A stretch of 64,000 nt of DNA from Siphonodentalium dalli (lineage: Eukaryota > Mollusca > Scaphopoda > Gadilida > Siphonodentaliidae), in the NCBI GenBank assembly GCA_032622095.1, contig CP136063.1:116086723-116150722 (forward strand), written 5' to 3'. The translations under genes and the position numbers were made by a program. This document shows positions 1 through 12,700 of the stretch, piece by piece. The notes under the pieces were generated by a model. The model saw only the letters and a program-made list of their open reading frames with translations, did no database searches and was not told where the DNA came from. The stretch's first letter is position 1. Each line of letters starts with the position of its first letter.

Positions 1-2621
1 CAGAAGACGCCAAGCTGTACGCCCCAATTTAGATAATGTTCGTCTGATGTAACGTTATTCCATTTTTGTTATCATCAGATTTTTTGTTATCTCAGTATGT
101 TAGATTTAATTTAAATAAACACAAAAAATAAAATTGTATATTTTATTTGAGGTCCGTATGAGCCAGGGTCCGTATAAGCCGAGGGTCCGTATAAGCCAGG
201 GTCCGTATCAGCCGGTGGTCCATAAAAGCCAGGGTCCGTATCAGCCAGGGTCCGTAAGAGCCAGGGTCCGTATCAGCCAGCATTCGTTTGAGCTATTGCC
301 ATGGCTTGGTATCCGTCGTCGTACCATTATGAAATTTGTCATAGCAGTTGACATTGACATTTAGATGGGAACAAGTCATTTTAGGGGTCATTCGGGAATA
401 AAACATGGCCACCAGTGGCCATCTTGGATTTCAAAATTCAATTCATTAGCATGGGCTACAGGTCGAACTGTTCGTCTGATCATCATGAAATTTGTCACGG
501 ATGTTAATATTGACATGTAGATGGGAATGAGTAATTTTTGGGTCGTTCGGCCAAAAAACATGGCCGCCAGCAACCATCTTGGATTTTACTCTTTGCATGA
601 CTAAATCCTTTGGCACGGGCTACAAGTCGTACCTTTGGTCGGATCATAATGAAATTTTTCACAGCTGTTGACATTGACATGTAGATGGGAACAAGTCATT
701 TTGGGGTCATTCGGCCAAAAAACATGGCTGACAGCAGCCATCTTGGATTTTACTCTTTGCATGACTAAATCCTTTGGTACAGGCTACAGGTCGTACCTTT
801 GGTCGGATCATTATGAAATTTTTCATGACTGTTGACATTGACATGTAAATGGGAATGAGTCATTTTGGGGTCATTCAGCAAAAAAACATGACCAGTGGCC
901 ATCTTGGATTTCAAAATTCAATCCATTAGCACAGACTACATGCCGGAGTGTTCGTCTGATCATCATGAAATTTGTCATGGATGTTAATATTGACATGTAG
1001 ATGGGAACGAGTCATTTTGGGGTCATTCGGCCAAAAAATAGCAGAATCTTGGATTTTACTCTTTGCATGACTAAATCCTTTGGCACAGGCTACAGGTCGT
1101 ACCTTTGGTCGGATCATTATGAAATTTGTCATGGTTGTTTACATTGACATGTAGATGGGAATGAGTCATTTTGGGGTCATTCAGCAAAAAAACAAGGCCA
1201 CCAGTGGCCATCTTGGATTTCAAAATTCAATCCATTAGCACAGACTACATGCCGGAGTGTTCGTCTGATCATCATGAAATTTGTCATGGATGTTAATATT
1301 GACATGTAGATGGGAACGAGTAATTTCGGGGTCATTCGGCCAAAAAACATGGCCGCCGGCAGCCATCTTGGATTTTACTCTTTGCATGACTTAATCCTTT
1401 GGCATGGGCTACAGGTTGTAACTTTGGTCAGATTTTTATGAAATTTGTCATGGCTGTTGACATGTAGATGGGAACAAGTCATTTTGGGGTTATTCAGCAA
1501 AGTAACATGTCCGCCAACAGCCATCTTGGATTTCAAAATTCAATCCATTAGCACATACTACAGGCTGGAGTGTTCGTCTGATCATCATGAAATTTGTCAC
1601 GGATGTTGACAATGACATGTAGATGGGAACGAGTCATTTTGGGGTCATTTGGCCAAAAAACATGGCCAACAGCAGCCATTGCCAGCAGCCATCTTGGATT
1701 ATACTCTGTATATAACTAGACCTTTCAACTTTCCACATATCTAATCACTCCATTGACTGTAACACATGAAATTGTTCCCTTTCCAAGTTGAGCTACAGTG
1801 TCAATGACACTTTCATTTACCAGTACATGTACTGGGATTAAGTTATAAGAAATAACTCTTGTTTAGATTAAGTTATGATATTTTTTCAGAAAGTTTGAAG
1901 ACAAATAATTAACTACATAAACTGAATCGAAACGAGTGTTACTTCTTAAATAATTTGAGGGCCAGCAGATAAGTCTATGCAAATGAGTTGATTTCAACTA
2001 CCAGATTATCAGCTGTCATACATGTAGATGATTTTATTCCACACCAATAAGCCTGAAGCACATGTATTATTCAACGGAATCACAGCCAATGAATACATAT
2101 TATTATTACCACAAGCAGAATACAAGCCAGAACTACTTTACGTCAACTCTGCTTCCATTCCTCAATAATTCACAGGTTTTTATCATGCTTATATGCCAAT
2201 TATGGTAGTTATAGTGTCAATGGAGGTCACTGTTAAGGATTGGTCTTGCTAATGTCATTGAAATCACAAATATTTTATCGAACCCATTACTAACGGCATA
2301 TAGGCACTTCTCTCATGAAATATATAACACAAATATATCTTTGTGCCACCCTCAACCCATTTGCTAAAATATTCTTGATTCTGTTGCGTATTGTGTTCTC
2401 TCTATGTATTGTAATAAAAAAGCTTCCAATTTAAAAATATCTATGAAAGAAACATTATTTCGACACAAAAAACAATTCACATTGTGATGCAGATGTGGTA
2501 CAGAGTTTGTTTTCTACTAACTTCCAATTAGCTGTAAAAACAAGGTTGCTATGTAATTTTTGTTATTTACATTGTTCTTAAAAGGTTGATAATGAAAACC
2601 ACATTTCTTCTTTTCTTATAG
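1..2621. repeat. Intron or upstream sequence filled with diverged repeats
   Basis: No exon is recognisable before 2622. Positions about 150-285 form a short minisatellite built on AGCCAGGGTCCGTAT. From about 290 to 1700 a unit recurs in which ATGAAATTTGTCA is followed by GACATGTAGATGGGAA, TCATTTTGGGGTCATTC and CCATCTTGGATTT; at least seven diverged copies are present. The block closes near 1730-1830 with a stretch (TCACTCCATTGACTGTAAC, then GACACTTTCATT) that is seen again at about 17330-17400 and, in part, at 17750-17790, so both places carry the end of the same repeat family. From 1830 to 2620 I see only AT-rich sequence that fits an intron. Confidence 0.6.
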
Positions 2622-2696
2622 AGACTAGGAATATCAATAGAAAGGTGCCACCAATGCTGAGAGAGGATGCACCAAACCTTCTTATGTGTCACAAAG
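2622..2696 (+). CDS. RNF213: RNF213-like exon 1 of window
   Basis: First recognisable exon of the RNF213-like gene. The acceptor is ...TTCTTATAG and the donor is GTAACA. It is read with two leading bases of a split codon, 24 codons (starting TRNINRKVPPML) and one trailing base. Only this frame is open. The trailing G joins the AT of the next exon to give Asp. Alone it would not be diagnostic; the call rests on phase and continuity with the following exons. The upstream part of this very large gene lies outside the window. Confidence 0.72.
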
Positions 2697-2953
2697 GTAA
2701 CAATCATAACATTAAAGTCACAACATACTGTTGCAAATTGATACATGAATAATAAGGTAGATTATTTGCATGAAGAATGTACCATTCAACTCCAGTTGCC
2801 AAAAACTTACAATAACACTTCTTGTGCCATTTATTAAAATATCACAACTGAACTACATGGAATTGTAATCTATTTTTTATTTGGTTTGAATGGCACCATG
2901 CTTTCTATAAGAGTATGACTTCTTTTACCTTGTAGCGTCATATTTTTTTTCAG

Positions 2954-3060
2954 ATGAGCTGTATAATTTGGTGCTATCACTATACATGTATGACGAGGAT
3001 CAGCTCATACCACAGCCAGATGAAGTTCTCCTCTGTACAGAGAAGACCACAGCTGAGCAG
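2954..3060 (+). CDS. RNF213: RNF213-like exon 2 of window
   Basis: The acceptor is TTTTTTTTCAG and the donor is GTATTT. It encodes DELYNLVLSLYMYDEDQLI and then PQPDEVLLCTEKTTAEQ. The PxPDEVLLCTxxTTxE segment is typical of the RNF213 region just before its AAA modules. The ATG at 2954 is internal (G from exon 1 plus AT gives Asp), so it is not a start codon. The exon ends on a codon boundary and joins exon 3 (VDIFFRRAL) without a break. Confidence 0.85.
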
Positions 3061-4964
3061 GTATTTATCTCCTGCTCAAAAAATTTTCAGCAGGGGTTAC
3101 GTTTGTCTGTCCGTCCAACCCGAAAGGTTGTCCAGGTGTTATTTATAACAATTTTCAATGGATTTCAAAAGATTTTTGGTACATAAGTTCACAATTAAGG
3201 GGAATATTTTAAACAAAGTTCGCTAACTAGGGCTGGCCAGACATTTTCACTAGAGTTACAGCCCTTTAATTGTAATTTTTTGGCATGTTGCACCCATAAA
3301 AAGTTGTCTGGGGGGGGGGGATTTTTAAATTCAAAAAAGGATCCCTCCAAATTAATGATAGGCCATTCCTATGTATACTTTTATAACTGAATGGGAGAAA
3401 CTATTTAGTAAAGAGAGGGATAATGGATAAGTGGCTTCAGTTATATCTATTTTCTTTGTAATATCCACCAAATATTTTTTTTATTATTTCCAATCAATTG
3501 AGTCATTTCCGATGACTGTCCAAAAAAACACATATTATATCGGTTGCATTCCATGAAAACTGTTAATGTTTTGATTTAGCACCTATTATGATTAATACAT
3601 TGGTATTGAAGGCTCTATGTTGCATATTGGCTCTTCCTCTTGACTCGTTGATACACTACCCAAAGAAGTAACTTGTCTTGTATTCGGATCTCAGATAACC
3701 TATGCCAAGTATTTGAACTTAAAGGGCCATGTCAGATGAGGTTGTACTTGTGGGTTACCTATAGAACTACTTGTTTTGTCCATACCACTTTTTTGCATAC
3801 CTGTGCTGGTTAGATTTTGTCACAGATAATAGTCAAACCCATGCCTTTCCAGCCATATAGTTTACTCTCATACCCACTTGCTGGAAGTTATCTTTGTATA
3901 TCTTTGCATATGCGAAAGCGTTCCACACATATAAATGTCAGACCAACTCGTATCCATACTCCATGGAATACAACAAAATCAACATCCAGTTCTTATATTT
4001 ACACTCTTTTGCAAATTAAAAGAGCATTTAGCCCCCGTTTTGAATGATATTCTGTTATTGCATTACAAATTGTGTCTATATAATATGAAAACAATTTGGG
4101 GCCTTCATGTGTTGTCACATGACCTTATTTCAACCAACCAACATCTTCCAATCAGGTTCCACAGCATGAATGCTTGTAGGATTGTAAGCGCCCCTATAAA
4201 ATAAAAACCAAATTACAATATTAATATGAATGAGTACATGTGATTTACAAATATAATATGACATAATTACAATGAGCTCAAGTAGATGGACGGAGATCGG
4301 AGGGTGGGCTGGTTTAATGCAATTGAGTGGAATGATTGATGCTAACGTTGCGTGGCTTGAAATCCTATGGGGTCATAATGTTATGAAAAATGAAGGCTAA
4401 ATAAATTAAATGGATATCACTGTGTTTATTCTTAAGAAATCGGCAGTGAAAGGCCTATCCAGGGGTAGGTGGCCTGGATAGAAAGAGTAGTTAGATTGAT
4501 ACGCAAGAGAAAATAGTCCTGACAAACTTTGTGTCTGACTAGAACATAATACAGATTTTCTTTACAAACATGACACGAGTGGAATAATTAGTTAATAGTA
4601 AGATAGAGATGATCAAATGTATGAAACCTGGGATGCTCCAGTTCTGTGCGAGTTCAAATTAATGCTCAAAAGGTAATGATGCAAACTGACCTTCTTAGTT
4701 TGGCTGATACCCATAGCTTCACTATTCCTCCTTCTATAGCATGTACAATTATTCAATACTCTATTTGTTATTCGATTCGATATTAATTTGAAAGCTTTGT
4801 TTCAAAAATGTTTGAATATCTAAAAGATGAATTTAGGATAAAACATTACAAAAAATATGACATGTATTTATTATCAGATGTCTAAATATAACATGAATGG
4901 ATCCCTTTAACACCTTCCTCCATGTATTTTAAACACTATTTTGTTTTTGTTTTTTTTAACACAG
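3061..4964. other. Intron, no gene seen
   Basis: Intron between exons 2 and 3. It holds a G homopolymer near 3310-3320 and AT-rich sequence. I see no exon, transposon end or structured RNA that I can support. Confidence 0.6.
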
Positions 4965-5100
4965 GTTGATATCTTCTTTCGAAGAGCTCTAAAATCGGGC
5001 ACAGCAAAGCTCTTCTGCTTGATGAATGCTGACAACCTTAGTTATGAAGTGTGTGAAAAGGCTGAAGAGAAGCTGGAAAAATACCTGAAAAATATTTCAG
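4965..5100 (+). CDS. RNF213: RNF213-like exon 3 of window
   Basis: The acceptor follows a T-rich tract (TTTTTTTAACACAG) and the donor is GTGAGC. It is read in phase 0 for 45 codons plus one base, VDIFFRRALKSGTAKLFCLM then NADNLSYEVCEKAEEKLEKY. The pattern IFFRRAL..G..KLFCLMNAD..SYEV is strongly RNF213-like. The trailing G pairs with AT of exon 4 to give Asp. No anomaly is seen. Confidence 0.92.
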
Positions 5101-5478
5101 GTGAGCTCTCTTTGTGAGATGTTTCATTGTTAATCACCTATTTTTTTAAATGCTGTATTTTAATATGTGATCAATATTTCCAACTAAAGTCTGTTGACCA
5201 AAACGAAAGGATATTCTGTGTTTGTGTTCATGTTTTTGAAAATTACAGACTGCGTTTAACTCCAGTTTAGGACAATTTTTGTTATACTTTTATGAACATT
5301 TTGAATAGATTTGTTGGGTTCTGGGTAACATTCATTTTGATAAGCTGAATTGAATGAAATTGTATACATGGTGTTGAAGCATTACAACCGAAAATACATG
5401 ATTTGTTTCAATTACCTGGAAACATTTTAAAGTTGTCAACAATAAACACAAATTCATAGAAATTGCTACCATTTTCAG

Positions 5479-5665
5479 ATCATAGCTATCGATTGGTTGT
5501 GATTTGTACGTCAGAGAATGAATACCATTCACATCTTGTTTCCTACCTGGACCGCTACAAACGGGACATGCCTGTCATCAAAACCACTGCTCAGGTCAAA
5601 GATTACTTGCAACGGAAACTCAAGGTGTTTGTGAAACCGTCAGCGTCTCAAGTCGATTTCAATGG
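5479..5665 (+). CDS. RNF213: RNF213-like exon 4 of window
   Basis: The acceptor is CATTTTCAG and the donor is GTGAGT. It encodes DHSYRLVVICTSENEYHSHL, then a segment through SYLDRYKRDMPVIKT to the end. It lies directly upstream of the P-loop exon, as in RNF213 where this stretch leads into the first clear P-loop of the AAA+ array. It leaves two bases (GG), completed by A in exon 5 to give Gly. Confidence 0.92.
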
Positions 5666-6012
5666 GTGAGTTAAAAAAGGTCATCAATTATTTGCATATA
5701 GAATAAGTAGAATCATGAACAGGCTATGAGACGTTATGTACACACAATAAGTAACAATGCATTTTATCAAATGTATTATCTACATATTGAGAACAGTTTC
5801 AAAAAGCTTGATATGCGATCAATGCTAAATCTAAGAGTTTTAAGGTAAAGATCTAATGTTGACTCCATATCGAGGTTGAAACTACTAAATCCTCAATATG
5901 TATATCATACACTTGCTATTGCCAATGATAAGGGTTGTTGGGGCCGAAAGCTACAGGAAAGAAGAGTGCATTGTTTATATTGTATTTGCATATAGTTTAC
6001 ACCCCTTTTCAT

Positions 6013-6741
6013 TTAACCCTTTGAACCCGACTGGCCGCAAAAGCGGCCAGCCAGAAAACGTTCATACACCCGACATTCAGTGACATCATAAACCTATGTG
6101 GCATGTGTATACATGTTATAACCATTGTTATATCCACTTATATATATGTAAATGATCCCAAGGAACTTCAGCAGTACCATGGGTGCATGTGTATGAGTTT
6201 GTTGCCGACTAGTTGGGGTAGAAAAACATGCGCATGCGCACAGCGCAGAATTCAACAAACGTACATTATTTGAAGCGATTAGGGTAAAGCTCTACATTGT
6301 TGGATTCACAGGGCAATGGTGTCATTTGATCATTTGGGGTATTTGCTTAGCAACCGTTGCTACCCTTACCGTAAATACAAGTTAGGATCAGACTTCTGGC
6401 CAGATATATCTCAAATTTCACAATAGGGTGTTGACTGCATCAAATACGCCATTTCCTTGGGCTGAATTACAACCGTAAAAGCTATAATTGTATTTTACTT
6501 TCAATATCGGGTAAATGCCTAGCAACCGTTACCAGGGAGTGACCATGTGGCAATGTAACCGAATCGTAAAATAATCAGTGGTCCATGGGGAACATACATC
6601 TAAAGTTTCAGAAAGGTGACACCACTTGAACATAAACAACACCACCATACATCTAAACACTGGCTACAATATAAAAAATACCACTGGGAGCCCAGGGTCA
6701 GGGTGCCGATCGTTGTGGGGAGCCAGGGTTCAAAGGGTTAA
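6013..6741. mobile_element. piggyBac-like MITE, TTAA-flanked
   Basis: The 16-bp terminal inverted repeat TTAACCCTTTGAACCC is perfect at both ends, and the element is bounded by the target tetranucleotide TTAA at 6013-6016 and 6738-6741. This is the insertion signature of the piggyBac superfamily. The roughly 720-bp interior has no credible ORF, so the element is non-autonomous. It sits in the RNF213 intron between exons 4 and 5. A near-palindrome (CTGGCCGCAAAAGCGGCCAG) lies just inside the left end. Confidence 0.75.
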
Positions 6742-7012
6742 GTACATTAAATTGTATGAGAATGTTGAGAACACGCTGTCATCTTTCTTTAACTGTTTCG
6801 GCTCACTGAATCAGTAGTAGTCATGTGACTATGTATCAACTCATAAATGTTTGCCTACAACCCACACATAATTTCCACTAATTCCGGTCATAAGCCTTTG
6901 GTTATCAGCATTATTTACCAGAGCCTCGCACATTTTGAACTATCTGAACTGATAAATACAAAGTGCTATGTTTCCTCAATTTTATAAATGTGAAATGATT
7001 TCCTTCCTGCTG

Positions 7013-7412
7013 TTAACCCTTTACCCAACAAACCGACTAAAACTGGCCAAATAAAGCTTCAACAGCCTAAAATATCTTGGGTCTGTCTCAATAAAACCAT
7101 ACAAATATGGATATCATTGGAACCGGCTCATTGACCACATTGTGATGGTTATAGTTATGCCCTGTGCCAATGCATTCTCTTATATATGCGAATCGACCAT
7201 AGGTCGCCTCGCATATATAAGAGAATGCATTGGCCTAAAAAAAATCTTTTTTTAACACTTTTTACCATTTTTTCTTACATTCTTTAACAATTTTATAATT
7301 TTTAATGTGTTAAGCCAATGCATTCTCTTATATATGCGAGGCGACCTATGGTCGACTCGCATATATAAGAGAATGCATTGGCACAGGGCCCTTCTGTTGG
7401 GTAAAGGGTTAA
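7013..7412. mobile_element. piggyBac-like MITE with two long hairpins, copy 1
   Basis: Bounded by TTAA at 7013-7016 and 7409-7412, with terminal inverted repeats CCCTTTACCCAACA / TGTTGGGTAAAGGG. Two near-perfect hairpins lie inside, at about 7160-7233 and 7315-7383. Each has a roughly 25-bp stem reading CCAATGCATTCTCTTATATA outward from its ends, and the two loops are reverse complements of each other. No ORF is present. The same element recurs in inverse orientation at 13401-13878. Confidence 0.82.
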
Positions 7413-8134
7413 TTGAAACTTAAAGATACACAACCGAATTAACGCTATTAAATTACTGTTTCTTTGGCTTCGGGGGTAAACAAATATTTGATTCGAGCTG
7501 AGGAACCCACCCATCAAAGCTCAGAGTGATCAGATATAAATTTTTGAAGTTTGTTATTTCTCGAAATGTGCAATTATTTGTGGTCCAGAATAAAGTCAAA
7601 CGGACAGTCTCAGACAAAATTGCAGATGAAGATGGATAACTCTAAAATCAAGTGGTAATACGGCCAAATTTTGTGATACTCAAGTGATATTTTGTTGAAC
7701 AAAATGTTGATAAATAACACGTTTTGGGAAATTTGACATCATAGACAGTGGTAAGCATTATTTTGTTGCAATTGATCGATACTGATGACTAACGCATATT
7801 TTGAAGATATATTGTTGTTGTATCTTGATGATATGGGGACTGTCTGATCGGATTGAGTACCTTTAATCACCATTTTATATAATGTAGGTAGAGTTTTCCA
7901 ATACAAGTTCATTAGAGACTCTGAGCTCTGACCCTCTCTGAGGCATCTGTGGAGGCAATTATACCATTAGTGCTGAGTTTACTATCTCTGTATATACCAA
8001 CTCTGCCCAAATCTTCAACAATGCGGTGCTTGTCTCGCTGCAGCTAAATGCTGCACACATATGCCAAAACGTTTTTGACTGGATTTTGTGGAAATATCCA
8101 CTTCTCACATATATTTCACTCTTCATAACTTTAG

Positions 8135-8366
8135 ATCTGGTGTTCGGGTTGTCAAGTCAGGCCGTCCAGGGGTAGGAAAAACTCTGTACAAAAAGAGAAT
8201 AGCTCAGAAGCTGGAGACTGCTATGCCAAAGACATCTCACCATCTCATGATTCCAATCATCGGAAATACAGTTGATGTGCAAGAAGTAATGGAAGAATTG
8301 ATTGAAACTCTGAAATACCCAGGAGAAAATATATCTGAGCTAATTCACCTGGATGTCTACTATGAT
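8135..8366 (+). CDS. RNF213: RNF213-like exon 5, P-loop (Walker A) exon
   Basis: The acceptor is ATAACTTTAG and the donor is GTGAGT. One base completes Gly, followed by 77 codons. The segment VVKSGRPGVGKTLYKKRI contains a Walker A motif GRPGVGKT, matching the first clear nucleotide-binding site of the RNF213 AAA+ array (probably AAA2). The downstream text (MIPIIGNTVDVQEVMEELIE, then LIHLDVYYD) fits the rest of that AAA core. The Walker lysine and threonine are present, so nucleotide binding is likely kept. It ends on a codon boundary. Confidence 0.95.
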
Positions 8367-9238
8367 GTGAGTTTGACTGTCCATCCATTAGTCCATGTTT
8401 CCTTCGACGTAAGCCAGCATGTTATATTGGTAGGATGATCAATGCTAATTTACATCAAGGACTATTCCCCCTTACCCTGCTTTTCAAACTTTTAAGCGTT
8501 GTTGACCTGCATATCTAAAATCACCAATAATGGTAATAAAATGTCACAAAATCATTTGACCTTGGAGATTATCTCGGCTTATTTCGTCGTTCCGGAAAAC
8601 GTTAAAATGTCACAATAGGCTTGTTTCTCATCTCTTTCCACTAATCCATCATCAATCAATAGCATTTTGTTAAAACTATTTTAATTATTTCGTTGGGAAT
8701 AAATATTTTTATGCCAAACATGAGTTCTTCATTGTCGTCCTGAAATATAGTTGTATATAATGTACCCGGTAATTTGTAAAATGGAAAATATGTACATCGT
8801 GTAGCGTACAGTGAGGGAAATGTTTAACTAACAAGTAATATGGGACCACATGCAATTTAAAATAACACTTCGGGACATCTCTAAATGTAAACAAAACACC
8901 TTAAGATATCACTAAAACAATAGCATTCTGAGTTGATTTGTATGATAAAGTCAATTAAAATTGATGAAAAATTCCGCCACTGGATATGGGCATAACGTCT
9001 TCTATAGAAGATTAACAGAAATGTATTGTACTTCTAATAGGGGTATATCTGAGAAATTATTTTGTTTACCCTTTATAAACATTGTAGTCACAAATATAAT
9101 TTGCATGTATTCCTTTTTTTAATTTTATTGATAAGTTGGCGTCTGCTATATTTTGTGATATTTTATGAACATAAAGTCATGTAAATGTAAAAAAGATATT
9201 TTTCATACAGAACTGAAGATTTAGTTTTTGTCTTCAAG

Positions 9239-9382
9239 GTTCTGGATGGTTTAGATTATTTGCTGTTTAACCTTGTCATTCTGGGATGCCTGGCAAATGA
9301 CAATGGCCACGTTTACATGAAACAGGACATTCATCACTACCTGATCGAAACAACTGTCATGTCAGCATCAAAACAGGAAAAG
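9239..9382 (+). CDS. RNF213: RNF213-like exon 6 of window
   Basis: The acceptor is TTGTCTTCAAG and the donor is GTTTGT. It has exactly 48 codons in phase 0 at both ends, containing LLFNLVILGCLAND and then YLIETTV. The hydrophobic LFNLVILGCL stretch is the expected core strand and helix after the P-loop part of the AAA module. The acceptor lacks a long pyrimidine tract, so the start could move by a codon. No stop or frameshift is seen. Confidence 0.88.
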
Positions 9383-10189
9383 GTTTGTTTATGATGATAT
9401 TTTCATAATTAATGTCATTTGAAATCTGTAAATTTTCCAGACATTTTGGGTAGATACCATCAAATTGTGACCAGTTGCCAGGGCAACCAATTTTTGCAAA
9501 ATTAAGCATTTGGGGCTGTAATTTCGCTGTATGACAAGATGTTTGCGACATTTGGAATCAAATATAATTTCCAAAGATATAGGATCTGGGAATATACTTA
9601 AATTGCTTTCCATTCTGGTTCCTTAAATTCTGCCGAAGGGGCCAAGATCCACCTGCCATGGACCGACCTAGCAAGTCACCAGCACGCAATTTGCACTTAT
9701 ATTTATTGTCCTGATTTGTAAAAGTTTATCACAAACGTGTAGTCTGGCGCGGGTGTACTTTTAATTTGGTGGTTGACAACCAATGCCCACAGCATTGTAA
9801 AATGCTAAACAAAACAAAGAAACAACATGCAGTTTGACCCAACTACAAAGCAAACACGTTACTCAAGTCTGTGCCGTTTGGTTTGATTTATCATAAATTT
9901 GAGGACATTCGGCGCCATTTGGCTGCATGCACTCAATGGGAAGTAACTCTAAATTAACTAAGCACATACTATGGCTGTGTTTGTGTGATCAGAATGTGCA
10001 GCAATAAGAGTGAGTGCCAACCAAAAACTTGTCTAAGCATCTGCGGCTTACTGGGCGCCACCATTTTGGAACAATGACGTCACAAATCATGGCATGCGAC
10101 CCTCAACATGACGCAAAAATAGGTTACATTGTCCTGGACCCCTCACTGAGCGATCGGCCGAAATTGGAAACATTTAATTATAAAAGAAT
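9383..10189. other. Intron, no gene seen
   Basis: First part of the large intron between exons 6 and 7. No transposon ends, RNA gene or coding exon could be supported here. Confidence 0.55.
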
Positions 10190-12360
10190 CATTCAATTCA
10201 ATTCAATTCTTTATTCTCATCACCTTATAATAATGGTATGGAGAAAACACATTTACTATATGTACATTATATACAATAGCATGTGGACTTCCGGTGAACA
10301 ATTTCGTCACTATATATAAGTGTTATAACGTCAAATACATTCAATATAAACAAACATGCATCCGCAGATGTGTATAAATAATTTAACATAATTATGTATA
10401 TATATTCTTGTATACTGCCACGAGTCTATATATATTAACTTCAAATCATTTATCAATAAGTCCTTATGCTTGGGATCTTAATCGGTGATTTGATTAGCAC
10501 AAACGATAGTATCATAAAGAACCCTACTAATAGTAATACTAATATCAACAACAGCAGCAACAACAACTCTGAAATAAATCTAAGTTAACTTAAGTGCTTA
10601 TTCACTGACTTCAGAAATTTTGCGGTTTACTAACTTGATGAAATCGCATAATTTACGGAGACCCTTCGGATTTTGTTCATTCATGAATTCGCTCATCACT
10701 ATGGTATTTGTTGGTCTTCCCATGAGTTGGGATAACAAGCGATTCCGATGAATTGTTAGATCTGTGCAGCTAAAAAGGTAGTGGAATTCGTCTCCTACTT
10801 CCCCAGAGTCACATAATGGGCAAATCCGGTCACGGCGATCAGAGCCATTCCACCGCCCTGTCTCGATTGGTAGTTTATGGTTACTCGTACGGAATTTACA
10901 CAATAAACTTCTATTGGTGTGATTCAGGATGTCGAGATAACTTTCAAAGGATATACTGTGTTTAAATATTCGGTAAATTCTACCACGACTGCTATTGTGG
11001 ATATCTCTCTCCCATGTATCTCTGAATTCTGATATTAGACCGCATTTCACGTATGAGACTAATTAGTTAACGTCGGTTACACGTCCTGAGCACCAAATGT
11101 GTGGCTGATTAAAATCGTCTAGTAACCCCTGTATTCGGTTTAACCAGGGGAAACTGCTATCTTGAAAATTGGGGTTGTCAGATATGGATTGTACCAATTT
11201 CAGTAGAACTTTGGGAAATCGATCAGCGCCACTATTGACAACCTTGCACCAATATTTAACCATTCTGACTTTAATCATTATTTCAAGTGGTAGTTTGCCA
11301 CTTTCACCATATATCATAAAATTTGTGGTCGAAGGTCTCAGTCCAAGAATATGTTTTATGAATTTTCTTTGTACGCTCTCGAGTATGTCATTGTTATCGA
11401 ACCCCCATACCTCACAGCCATAAAGGAGAATGGGTGTCACGTATGTATCAAATAGGTCGAGCTGATTACTGATGGATAAACAATGTTTCCGTGACTTACC
11501 TATAATGGAATACATGGCTCGCGTGGCCTTGTCCGTCAATATCTTTTTAGTTGGGTTGAATGAGCCAGATTTGCAGAAACTTGTACCTAGGTAGTTAAAC
11601 TGTTTGACAATATCAATCTTACTCCCTTTAAATATGAATTTCGTTTTCTTTGGGAGGCTACTTTTCGACAGGTTCAGAATTTTAGTCTTATCAGTATTAA
11701 CCGTCAACTTCCACTTGTTGCAATATTTTTCAAATTCATTTAATTGTTTTTGTAGTGCCTTTGGTGTCTCGGCCATGATTACAGTATCATCAGCGTATAA
11801 TATTAAGAATATTTTCAGGTAACAGCCCAGCCTGTTCTCAATTTCACTGTTAACTTTACGTAAGCCGATCACATTTTGTTTGGACAAGTAACATTCCATA
11901 TCATTGAGGTATAATGAGAAGAGGAGAGGTGATAGGTTTTCTCCTTGTCTAACCCCAGATAAACATGGGAAATATTCAGAATGGTTGCCATTTAACTGAA
12001 CGCAAGACATAATGTGTTGGTACATATTTTGAACTATTTTCAAAAAAATTCCATTTATTCCAGATTTAATCAACTTATACCATAATCCTTGCCTCCATAC
12101 CATGCCAAATGCCTTTTTGAAATCGATGAAGGTGCATATGAGTTTCTTGTTTAGTTTCCTGCAAATCTCAGAAAGAAGGTGTAATATGAAAATATTATCC
12201 ACAGTGGAATGATCTTTTCTAAATCCCGCTTGGTTCTCGGAAATAGTACTATGTTCCTCGGTGTATATACTTAAACGGTTTGACAAATTTTTGTAAAGAC
12301 TTTACCGAGACAACTGAGAATCGTGATTGGCCTGTAATTACTAGGATCAGTAGATTCGCC
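10190..12360 (-). mobile_element. Non-LTR retrotransposon, 5'-truncated
   Basis: A LINE-type element inserted on the minus strand in the RNF213 intron between exons 6 and 7. Its 3' end (plus-strand 10190-10212) is a short GAATT-type tail, preceded by about 385 bp of 3' UTR. The coding part runs from 10598 to about 12360 and begins abruptly inside the reverse transcriptase (the frame before the first listed codon still reads NYRPITILSCLGKVFTK), so the endonuclease and the RT amino part are missing. The RT and C-terminal knuckle suggest the Jockey/CR1/L2 side of LINE diversity; the exact clade is not certain. Confidence 0.85.
10598..12286 (-). pseudogene. Reverse transcriptase remnant of the LINE element
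   Basis: One reading frame broken by a single in-frame TAA near 11063. The upstream part (407 codons, 11063-12286) carries RT motifs: the start of the fingers and palm (SENQAGFRKDHSTVDNIF), IDFKKAF, GVRQGENLSPLLFSLYLND, the catalytic box YADDTVIMAE, and LTVNTDKTKI. The downstream part (10598-11050, same frame) has a C-terminal CPLCDSGE...FHYLFSC knuckle typical of LINE ORF2 ends. The first aspartate motif reads FKKAFGMVW where FKKAFDxVW is usual. A further one-base frameshift lies at about 12287-12292. It should be inactive. Confidence 0.88.
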
Positions 12361-12700
12361 TTATTCACTGATAACAAGTGCATGAAATATGAAATGGATA
12401 TATCCGTTTCCCGTCCTGTAGGTAATATTTTGGGAAATGGATATATCTGTTTCCCATTCTTAACGAGTTAAAAAATATGAATTTTGCGAAGAATAAAATG
12501 TGAATATAAGGCCAAAAAAAAAAGTGTTTTGATTCTTGGGCAATTTTTTTTGAGAATCGATGAGGGAGCGAGGGTTTTATTTTTATTTTTTATTTTTGTT
12601 ATGGGGATAATGCCCATAGCTAGCATGGATTATTATACCTTCCCAGGTTAAGAAAATCTAAGGAGAACATTGTTTTGATATAAACTAATGTATTCCACTA

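Noticed and set aside
134-364. 76-codon ORF with repeated SQGPYQP-type peptide
   Set aside because: Translation of the AGCCAGGGTCCGTAT minisatellite. A repetitive peptide alone is not evidence of a gene.
8088-8438. 116-codon frame read as a small gene starting at ATG 8088
   Set aside because: Its middle is exon 5 of RNF213; the start and tail are intron read-through. The splice sites at 8134/8135 and 8366/8367 explain it.
10598-12286. Functional reverse transcriptase gene
   Set aside because: 5' truncation, an in-frame TAA near 11063, a frameshift near 12290 and a changed first aspartate motif.
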